The translations under genes and the position numbers were made by a program. A stretch of 17,683 nt of DNA, taken from positions 1 through 17,683 of the forward strand of contig JAFTCS010000129.1 of NCBI GenBank assembly GCA_017454565.1, in the 5' to 3' direction. The stretch's first letter is position 1, and every line of letters starts with the position of its first letter. Below are positions 1-5,943 of this stretch, one piece after another. This DNA is from Clostridia bacterium. Lineage in GTDB: Bacteria; Bacillota; Clostridia; Oscillospirales; Acutalibacteraceae. Below the pieces are notes generated by a model that saw only the letters and a program-made list of their open reading frames with translations, did not search any database and was not told the DNA's origin.

Positions 1-647
1 CGGAGCATCTCGGCGCTTCCTTCAAAGGTCTTGCAGATAAGACTGAAAGCGGCGTCCTTGTCTATGCCGACAGAAACGGCGTAGTCGAGCATTGCCTTTG
101 CAAAGAGATAAATATATGCAGGGCTGCTTCCGTTTACTGCTATAACCGCGTTCATCTGGCTCTCCGGCAGAATTGCCACATCGCCTGAGAGGGCAAACAT
201 TTTTCTGACCTCTTCAAAATCATCGTCCGAGATATTTTCGGAACGGCAAAGAGCACTTGCGCCCTTGCCAAGCAGCAGCGGAGTGTTGGGCATCACACGT
301 ACAGCAGGGCAGTTTTTGCCAATACCCTTGCGTACATATTCAATGGAAATGCCAGCGGCAATGGTCACTATTACCGTACTCTCCCTTACGCTGTCTTTTA
401 TGTCAGCAAGCACCTCATCATAATTCTGGGGCTTAACGGCAAGCACGATAATATCGCTCTTTGCTGCAAGCTCGCCGCATGAAGAAACAGTGTCTATCCC
501 CTTTTTTGCCATTATCCCTAACTTTGCAGCGTCAAGATCAAAAACGGAAATATCCTCCGCAGCCTTTGCACCGTTGCTGAGTATGCCGTTTATGATGGCG
601 GTAGCCATATTTCCGGCTCCGATGAAGCCTGTTCTTTTATTGCTCAT
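1..647 (-). CDS. proC: Pyrroline-5-carboxylate reductase, C-terminal end cut by window edge
   Basis: The enzyme reduces 1-pyrroline-5-carboxylate to L-proline with NAD(P)H, the last step of proline synthesis, in the cytoplasm. About 215 residues are visible from the start codon; the family is usually about 265-280, so the last 50 or so lie beyond position 1. The N-terminus carries the Rossmann dinucleotide motif GAGNMA at about residues 10-15. Further on are VKPQ, the MPNTP substrate-site motif, and NGSSPAYIY, which matches the conserved (S)GSGPAYV segment of the dimerisation domain. The ATG start has an AGAGGTG ribosome site 6-7 nt upstream and a near-consensus promoter just beyond, so the gene appears to be transcribed alone. 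Family assignment is secure; nothing can be said about the missing end. Confidence 0.95.
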   Translation of the reverse strand, partial: MSNKRTGFIGAGNMATAIINGILSNGAKAAEDISVFDLDAAKLGIMAKKGIDTVSSCGELAAKSDIIVLAVKPQNYDEVLADIKDSVRESTVIVTIAAGISIEYVRKGIGKNCPAVRVMPNTPLLLGKGASALCRSENISDDDFEEVRKMFALSGDVAILPESQMNAVIAVNGSSPAYIYLFAKAMLDYAVSVGIDKDAAFSLICKTFEGSAEML

Positions 648-679
648 GTAAAACACCTCTTGTAAAAATTTACTCTCAG

Positions 680-708
680 ATTATACCACACAGTCAAAGG
701 GATATCAA
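680..708 (-). promoter_or_regulatory. Sigma-A type promoter of proC, extended -10
   Basis: Read on the minus strand, a TTGATA -35 box (703-708, 5 of 6 matches to TTGACA) is followed by a 17-nt spacer and a perfect TATAAT -10 box (680-685). A TG one base upstream of the -10 box makes it an extended -10 promoter. The expected transcription start is near 673, giving a leader of about 26 nt before the proC ATG. This is the best match to a vegetative promoter that I see in the window. Confidence 0.85.
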
Positions 709-803
709 GTGCGATGTATTTTATTTTGTTTTAGCATAATAAGATTTAAAGTTTTGTATGTTGATACAAATGAGCATATTATTCACTTTTGGGCAATATA
801 ATC

Positions 804-838
804 CCGTGTTATCATTCTTAAAAAGAATAATAACACGG
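804..838. repeat. 35-nt imperfect inverted repeat (stem-loop) without a U-tract
   Basis: Nine base pairs (804-812 with 830-838, sequence CCGTGTTAT against its complement) are followed by one C/A mismatch, then six more pairs (814-819 with 823-828) and a 3-nt AAA loop. Fifteen of 16 stem positions pair. Neither strand has a run of T after the stem, so it does not look like an intrinsic terminator. It sits about 95 nt upstream of the proC -35 box and about 175 nt past the lysozyme-gene terminator. Role unknown. Confidence 0.75.
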
Positions 839-1011
839 AAATAACAGGAAAATCAATTATAAAAAATTCATTTTTTACTCATAATTATGATTATAATAGC
901 ATATAAATCAGTTTTATCAGAATAATGTTATTTTAGTATCATAAGATTTTCCAGATAATGGCGTTTTTGGCAATTTGGCAAAGATGGCAGATTTTTCCTG
1001 AAAATAATCTC

Positions 1012-1044
1012 AAAAAAACGGATATGCCGCAGCGGGCATATCCG
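1012..1044 (-). terminator. Intrinsic terminator of the lysozyme gene
   Basis: A perfect 10-bp stem (1019-1028 with 1035-1044) with a 6-nt loop is followed on the minus strand by seven T (1018 to 1012). It begins 14 nt after the stop codon of the secreted lysozyme gene. Stem, loop and U-tract all fit a Rho-independent terminator acting leftward. The plus-strand reading has no U-tract. Confidence 0.92.
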
Positions 1045-1058
1045 CAAAAATTCAGATA

Positions 1059-3419
1059 TTACGGGAAACTGATGCAGGACGGATTCGGGAAACAATACTT
1101 GTTGCTGCGTCCGTCGACCGCGTAATCACCGTACAGGAACATTTCCAGTTCATCCGCTCTTCTGTAAAGGAGACCGTAGTAGCAGTTGCCTCCTGCGTGA
1201 TGGTACGAAAGCATTTCAGTAATAAGAGCATTCTTTTTGACATTGTTCAGATCCCTTGCGTACCCGCCGGCACTTGAAGAATAGCCGTAGCAATTGAGCA
1301 GGATATCCTTGAGGTCGGAGGAATATGTCCAGCCTGTTCCACAATTGTATGAGAATGAGACAAGGGCGTCAAATTGCTGCTGATTAAAGCGAACATTGTT
1401 GCTTATGAGCATCTCGTTTACTCTTGATGTGAAGGTGTCGTTGTTGACAGTCTTAACAAGCCATGCGAATGCTTCGCCTCTTGTGAGGTTGTTATAGAAC
1501 TTCTCGCCCTCCCAGACTACAACGCCGTGACCAAGGGTAGGAATATTTCCTGCAAGAGAATCGTATGTAATGGTGGAAACAAAGCCCTCCATGTCACCTA
1601 TGTTTTTAATGACCTGATCGCTGGCGCGGAGTTTTGAAAGACCTGTGGTTTTGTAATCGGGTTTGTCAGCAACATAAATATCAAATTTGCCGTCATCACA
1701 TGTGCCGAGTACGCCGTTATACTTTGAATAAGCCCTTACTACGAATACGCCGGCCTTTGTAGGTGTATATGTACCTTTCCAGATATATGTGTCGCCTTCT
1801 GCGACCTTGCTTGTTGCCTGAACTGTCGTCGGATTAGCACCGTCCTTTACAGTAAAGTAAACGCCGGTATGCTGCTTGTCCGTGATAGCAACAAGAGTGA
1901 TCTTAGAGCTTAAGGTTGCAGAGTTAGGTGAGGAATAGCCATATCTGATCGGCGCGGGATCGGTGACTGTTACAACGCATACCGCCTTGTTTCCGTATCC
2001 GTCTACATAAGATATGGCAGCACGTCCGGGAGCCCTGGCGGTGATAAATCCGTCCCAGACTGTGGCAACGTTTGAATCACTGGTAGTCCACTTGTAGCCG
2101 TTATAACCTTTGATGTAAAGTGTCTTGCCGGACTCTATTGAAGCACTGTAGCGCGAAAGGCTGACATAGCCCTTGCTTGCGGAAGTAACCGTAATGGTAG
2201 CGCTTGACTTTGACTTGCCGGATTCATCGGATACTGTGATGACGGCAGTACCTGCGCTGAGACCGCTGATAAGACCGTTATGTACAGAAGCAACATTTGT
2301 ATTGCTGCTTGTCCATTTTACAGGAAGGTTCGACGGATTCTTGACAAGCCCGAGAGAAATTGAAGAACCAACACTTACGCTTGCAGAGGTTTTTGTCAGT
2401 GTTACGGTGCCCTTAGGTGCAACAGTAACCTTACATTCCGCTGTGACAACTCCGGTAGGATCATAAGCTGTAATAACGGCTGTTCCCGCTTCATTTGCTG
2501 TCACTAAGCCGGACTTATCTACAGAAGCCACGGATGTGTCGGATGATTTGTAGCTGAACTTGCCGCCTTCAGGAATCGTACTGCCGGTAAGCGTGAAACT
2601 CTTGCCGATCTCAAGCTTTTTCTCAGTTTCATCAAGAATAATATAGCGGTATTCAGTCTTGATAACATCAACGCTGCATGTGAGCTTCTGCTTTGTCTTT
2701 GAATCCGAAGCTGTGATAACTGCCTTTCCGACGGTCTGTGCTCTTACATATCCGCTCTCGTCAACTGTAGCGACATTTTCATCCGAGCTTGTAAAATTGA
2801 CCGTTCCTACGTTGCCCTTTACAGTAAGCTTGAACTTTCTGCCCTTTGCAAGCGTATAGCTTGTATCGGAAATAGTGAGCACCTGATTCTGTGCGCTTAC
2901 TGCCGTGGTGGTGCTTGCGTCATTCACATAAGTGACATAATCCGTACACAAATAGCCTATAGTACCGGATGAACTCTGTACCCTTGCCCAACTGTCATTG
3001 CTGAAGCCGAGAATATCAAACCTTGTATATGGAGCTGTGGTGTAATAAATACTGTAGCCTGTTCCCGGACCCGAACGGAAGTTGACATAATCCGTTGTTT
3101 TACAGTCGGTAAGAATGTTGACCGCTCCCGATGTCAGATAACCCGTTGTTCCGTCCGAGAGCTTTACCTTGTACCAGTCTGAGCGGGATTTATCCACTAT
3201 GGTTACATAGGTGTTCTTTTCAAGAACCTTGATCGACGAGTAGTTCGTTCCTGCACCTGTGCGCAGATTGATGTTCACTTCTGTCTTTGCAATTATCGAC
3301 GTTGCCGCCGATGCGGGTTTTGACATGATAGTAATTGCTGAGATCAATACGATCAATGCCATAATTAAAGAAATAGTACTTATGCTGCGTTTTTTAGTGT
3401 GATGCTTTTCTGTTTCCAT
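1059..3419 (-). CDS. Secreted modular cell-wall protein: SH3, Big2 repeats and GH24 lysozyme domain
   Basis: A 786-residue exported protein, probably a peptidoglycan muramidase. Residues 1-39 form a signal peptide: a charged KHHTKKR region, a hydrophobic core, and an ASA cleavage region. Two bacterial SH3-like domains follow (about 41-103 and 106-166, each with an R-[ST]-G-x-G motif). Next come four Big2-type Ig-like repeats (about 178-252, 258-333, 338-412, 417-487), each with the V-A-[ST]-V core and an AG/VG-x-A-x-I strand. A further Ig-like segment spans about 488-585. The C-terminal domain (about 595-765) resembles phage T4-type GH24 lysozyme. It has Glu611, Asp620 and Thr628 in the order of the family triad, TLGHG after Thr, and the FNQQQFDALVSFSYNCG and LLYRRADE helices. 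Asp-to-Thr spacing is two residues longer than in T4 lysozyme. No sortase motif or membrane anchor is visible, so SH3/Big2 probably mediate wall binding. The gene is monocistronic, with its own promoter and terminator. The ribosome site is weak (ATAGGT). Confidence 0.9.
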   Translation of the reverse strand: METEKHHTKKRSISTISLIMALIVLISAITIMSKPASAATSIIAKTEVNINLRTGAGTNYSSIKVLEKNTYVTIVDKSRSDWYKVKLSDGTTGYLTSGAVNILTDCKTTDYVNFRSGPGTGYSIYYTTAPYTRFDILGFSNDSWARVQSSSGTIGYLCTDYVTYVNDASTTTAVSAQNQVLTISDTSYTLAKGRKFKLTVKGNVGTVNFTSSDENVATVDESGYVRAQTVGKAVITASDSKTKQKLTCSVDVIKTEYRYIILDETEKKLEIGKSFTLTGSTIPEGGKFSYKSSDTSVASVDKSGLVTANEAGTAVITAYDPTGVVTAECKVTVAPKGTVTLTKTSASVSVGSSISLGLVKNPSNLPVKWTSSNTNVASVHNGLISGLSAGTAVITVSDESGKSKSSATITVTSASKGYVSLSRYSASIESGKTLYIKGYNGYKWTTSDSNVATVWDGFITARAPGRAAISYVDGYGNKAVCVVTVTDPAPIRYGYSSPNSATLSSKITLVAITDKQHTGVYFTVKDGANPTTVQATSKVAEGDTYIWKGTYTPTKAGVFVVRAYSKYNGVLGTCDDGKFDIYVADKPDYKTTGLSKLRASDQVIKNIGDMEGFVSTITYDSLAGNIPTLGHGVVVWEGEKFYNNLTRGEAFAWLVKTVNNDTFTSRVNEMLISNNVRFNQQQFDALVSFSYNCGTGWTYSSDLKDILLNCYGYSSSAGGYARDLNNVKKNALITEMLSYHHAGGNCYYGLLYRRADELEMFLYGDYAVDGRSNKYCFPNPSCISFP

Positions 3420-3712
3420 AACCTATGCCGCACGACCTTTCTGGAATGAATAGTATTGTAATATTTTGTACAAAACTGCTAAAAGTTGACACTATTGTAG
3501 CCTTGGTTTAGCAATTTTCTGCAACTTATCGTAACAATTATAACGTATTGTTAACAATTCTTCAACTGGCATAATATATAAAACGTTTCAGTAATTTATG
3601 ACATTCGATAATTATACATAATAATCGGCATAATGTTAATTATTTTTTGTTAACTATTAAAGATTTTTTCAACATTTTTACTTTTTATTTATAATCATTT
3701 ATGCAGTATGAA
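3420..3712. other. AT-rich 293-nt intergenic region upstream of the lysozyme gene
   Basis: It contains the lysozyme promoter (3537-3565) and a long leader. The leader holds a second perfect palindrome, TTTTGTACAAAA (3464-3475), between the expected transcription start and the ATG. I find no convincing terminator for the membrane-protein gene that ends at 3713, and no coding signal. Confidence 0.6.
3537..3565 (-). promoter_or_regulatory. Promoter of the lysozyme gene with palindromic operator candidate
   Basis: On the minus strand, TTGAAG (3560-3565, 4 of 6 matches) lies exactly 17 nt from a perfect TATAAT (3537-3542). The expected start is near 3530, leaving a leader of about 110 nt before the ATG at 3419. 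The spacer contains the perfect 12-bp palindrome ATTGTTAACAAT (3547-3558), which is well placed to be bound by a dimeric regulator. The promoter call is strong; the operator is inferred from symmetry and position only. Confidence 0.75.
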
Positions 3713-4252
3713 CTAAAATTTTCCGAGTAATTTTGTTACAAAATTGTAAATTCTTTCTTCATATTTTCTGAAAACCAGTGTCAGCCCCAGATCATAAATC
3801 AAAAAAATGATATTCAGCGCGATAAGCAACAGAACAGTGACCCAGCTTTCGTTGACCCACTTTGTAAATACAGGCGAAGAAAATACAAGCAGCATTATAA
3901 AGTATGCGCTTACTGCTGCCGCATTGAATACAAGCAGCTTGATAATGAAAGAGATCACCTTGATTTTCAGCTTTTCGAGCCGTTTCTTTAAAATCGGATA
4001 GTACCCCAGAAACAGTATAAAACATACGGAAACAGCCTTATTGCCGCAGAGAAAAAGCGAGATGATCGACACAGCGGCGTAGGATATCAAAGCGTAACCG
4101 CTGCCCGAAACGAACGAAAGTGTATATATCACAATTCCCGCTAAAGCCGGAAACGAAAACAGCACGTTAGGCACAAAGTTTGAAAAGATCATCATAACTG
4201 CCGAAAAAGCGGTAATAAGCCCGCTGTAGGCTATTTTTTGAGATTGTTTCAT
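3713..4252 (-). CDS. Small polytopic membrane protein of unknown function, ECF S-component-like
   Basis: A 179-residue hydrophobic protein with about six predicted membrane helices (near 8-28, 30-49, 52-70, 72-86, 98-126 and 137-161). A basic loop KKRLEKLKIK sits at about 89-98 and the C-terminal tail is short and positively charged. The N-terminal helix pattern, the PALAG segment at 35-39 and the GYYPILK stretch at 83-89 resemble small clostridial membrane proteins often labelled ECF-transporter substrate-binding-like. I recognise the style, not a function or substrate. No ECF ATPase or T component is nearby, so any transport role would need a shared energising module elsewhere. The start is well fixed by a strong GGAGG site 7 nt upstream. 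It begins only 22 nt past the terminator of the DnaJ-domain gene, so it is either read through or uses a promoter overlapping that hairpin. Confidence 0.8.
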   Translation of the reverse strand: MKQSQKIAYSGLITAFSAVMMIFSNFVPNVLFSFPALAGIVIYTLSFVSGSGYALISYAAVSIISLFLCGNKAVSVCFILFLGYYPILKKRLEKLKIKVISFIIKLLVFNAAAVSAYFIMLLVFSSPVFTKWVNESWVTVLLLIALNIIFLIYDLGLTLVFRKYEERIYNFVTKLLGKF

Positions 4253-4274
4253 TTATTGCCCTCCAATAAGATAT

Positions 4275-4305
4275 AAAAAGGGCTTCCGTACATGGACGAA
4301 AGCCC
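4275..4305 (-). terminator. Intrinsic terminator after the DnaJ-domain gene
   Basis: The stem pairs 4280-4289 with 4296-4305 with one C/A mismatch (9 of 10 pairs), around a 6-nt loop. On the minus strand it is followed by five T (4279 to 4275). It lies 23 nt after the stop of the DnaJ-domain gene and 22 nt before the ATG of the small membrane protein. It probably ends most transcripts of the large upstream cluster. Confidence 0.82.
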
Positions 4306-4328
4306 GGCATTGACGCTAAGAATAATAA

Positions 4329-4970
4329 TCATCCGCAGGAGTTGCATAAGCAATCAGAACACAGCATGCAGGATATGCACTCACAGCAGTCCAGACAGTT
4401 GCAGCTGTTCTGAGCAGCAGTATTGGGGTTGTATCCGTTCTGCGTACCTGAACGCTGCTGCTGTATCCTGGTGAACATGGAACGATACTCCACATTTGCG
4501 GGGTCCATCCGGCAGGCCGTCTGAAAATAATTGTAGGCGTCCTCAAGGAAGCCCTTGCGGTAATACACTACGCCCATCAGATAATACCACTCGGCTCCTC
4601 TGTTTGCTGAGGGAATGCCGGAAAGCTCCTGCTCCGCCTGAACGAAAAGACCGTCATTTATCATTTTTCTTATCCTGCTATACACAGGATCGGCGCCGGA
4701 ATAGCTATTTGAGTATCCGCCCTGGCCTGCATTGGAATATGATGCTGAACCGTAGGAAGAATAACTGCTGCTTCCTCCGTTTTTACGTTCGTTCATTATC
4801 TGCTCGTATGCCTCGTTGACCTCTTTCATCTTTTCTGAAGCCAGATCCGCAAGAGGACTGTCGGCATATTTATCCGGATGGTATTTTTTTGCAAGCTCCC
4901 TGTATGCTTTTTTGATATCTGCATCTGAAGCCGATGGGGTAACGCCGAGAACCTTATATGGGTCGTTCAC
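4329..4970 (-). CDS. DnaJ-domain protein with cysteine-rich C-terminal tail
   Basis: A 213-residue cytoplasmic protein with an N-terminal J domain (about 3-62) containing the Hsp70-stimulating HPD motif at 31-33. A low-complexity Ser/Gly/Tyr linker follows (about 64-93). A helical TPR-like segment spans about 96-175, with WYYLMGVVYYRKG and a following A-x-x-Y-F-x-x-A pattern. The last 24 residues hold ten cysteines (190, 192, 195, 196, 198, 201, 204, 207, 209, 212). It lacks the zinc-finger and C-terminal domains of true DnaJ, so it is a specialised J-protein, presumably recruiting DnaK to a partner. The start is GTG, 10 nt after an AAAGG ribosome site. An out-of-frame ATG overlaps it and reads straight into TGA. 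It follows the DUF5685-like gene by 22 nt, so the two are surely co-transcribed. The Cys tail suggests metal binding; that is inference. Confidence 0.9.
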   Translation of the reverse strand: MNDPYKVLGVTPSASDADIKKAYRELAKKYHPDKYADSPLADLASEKMKEVNEAYEQIMNERKNGGSSSYSSYGSASYSNAGQGGYSNSYSGADPVYSRIRKMINDGLFVQAEQELSGIPSANRGAEWYYLMGVVYYRKGFLEDAYNYFQTACRMDPANVEYRSMFTRIQQQRSGTQNGYNPNTAAQNSCNCLDCCECISCMLCSDCLCNSCG

Positions 4971-4992
4971 ATTACTTCATCCTTTCATACTG

Positions 4993-5907
4993 TTATGAGC
5001 GCTTATCACCCTTTGATAGATAAGCGAAAAGATCCTTTTCCTTGTTCCTGCATTTTTTGCTTTTTTTCTTGTCGAATAAACAATGCTTCTGTTGAAATGA
5101 TAACCCAAAATACATCACGTTGTCAAGGATTTCTTTGTAGGAATCAAGTTCAAGCAGGTCATAAGCAGGAACAAGCTGAGCTACCGTCATATTCAGCACT
5201 TCATTGCAGTAGCTCATGGTTTGTGAGATATCATCTGATATATGTTTTCTGAACGGATTGAAGCTGTTGTGCTTCATGTCCTTTTCCAGATCGTCAGCGG
5301 CGTCCATTATGTATATCCAGCGCCCCAGATAGTAGCCGAATGTCCCCAGTATCCTCTTCTGCATCTCATCCTGCGAGAGACTCCTGCACAATTCGGAAAG
5401 AAGTGCTGCTGTCGGTTCTGAGGCTGAGTCTATCCCGCTTTCATTGTTTTCCGCCTGCTGCTGGCGTCCGAGCATTTCTTTCACGGAAACCGCTATATCC
5501 GGAAAGGCTTTTTCGGCACGTTTGTAGCTGCGCCTGAACAATCCTTTCAGCAGCCTTGCAGCACCGCGTTTTATCAATCCGCTGTCGGAAATGGTATCGC
5601 TCAGCTTGTAGTAGGTCATTATGACCGAAACCGCACCGGCAAAGCGGAAGCCGTCTCCTTCACTGGAGCAGAATCTGCATTTTTTAAGTGGGTTGACCAC
5701 GCATCTGCCGTCCTTTACATGGCTGCACTCCCCTTTTAACGATATCGCGAACATTGCAAGGAGCGTACAGTCGTAGCTCAGAGTCAGTCTGGTGAGTATG
5801 CCGTAATCCTTGCCCATGCTTTTGCAAAGACCGCAGTATACGCTTTTATAAAGCTCGTATTCCCTCACCTTCAGTTCCGAGATCTCCGGTCTGAGATATC
5901 CGAACAC
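4993..5907 (-). CDS. DUF5685-like protein with two Cys clusters and Asp-rich motifs
   Basis: A 304-residue soluble protein that I assign to the DUF5685 family from memory of its N-terminal pattern (MFGY, ELKVREYELY, YCGLC, LSYD). No function is established to my knowledge. Visible features: a CxxC pair at Cys25/Cys28; a second cluster Cys61, Cys69, Cys77 and Cys80 (the last two as CxxC); a mostly helical body; an Asp-x3-Asp motif at 104-108; and DAADDLEKD at 202-210 followed by NPF. The two acidic motifs on helices recall class I isoprenoid synthases, but this is only a resemblance. A variable Gln/Glu/Ser-rich linker lies at about 148-166 and a Lys-rich stretch at 280-291. The start is GTG with AAGGAG 7 nt upstream. 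It sits 36 nt after uvrA and 22 nt before the DnaJ-domain gene. Pairing with a J-protein suggests that DnaK acts on it or with it. Confidence 0.82.
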   Translation of the reverse strand: MFGYLRPEISELKVREYELYKSVYCGLCKSMGKDYGILTRLTLSYDCTLLAMFAISLKGECSHVKDGRCVVNPLKKCRFCSSEGDGFRFAGAVSVIMTYYKLSDTISDSGLIKRGAARLLKGLFRRSYKRAEKAFPDIAVSVKEMLGRQQQAENNESGIDSASEPTAALLSELCRSLSQDEMQKRILGTFGYYLGRWIYIMDAADDLEKDMKHNSFNPFRKHISDDISQTMSYCNEVLNMTVAQLVPAYDLLELDSYKEILDNVMYFGLSFQQKHCLFDKKKSKKCRNKEKDLFAYLSKGDKRS

Positions 5908-5943
5908 GCTGTCACTCCTTTCAATGAAATATCACATAAATAA

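Larger units (their letters stand above)
648..1058. other. AT-rich intergenic region between proC and the lysozyme gene
   Basis: This 411-nt gap holds the proC promoter (680-708), a long stem-loop (804-838) and the lysozyme-gene terminator (1012-1044). The rest, roughly 709-803 and 839-1011, is very AT-rich. I see no coding signal there and no tRNA or recognisable RNA. A perfect 12-nt palindrome (TCATAATTATGA, 879-890) is present but is not surprising in sequence this AT-rich. Confidence 0.7.

Noticed and set aside
879..890. Perfect palindrome TCATAATTATGA
   Set aside because: Very AT-rich surroundings make a 12-nt AT palindrome likely by chance; no promoter element next to it.
3486..3514. 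Plus-strand TTGACA at 3486-3491
   Set aside because: No acceptable -10 box at 16-18 nt (TAGCAA at 17), and no plus-strand gene follows.
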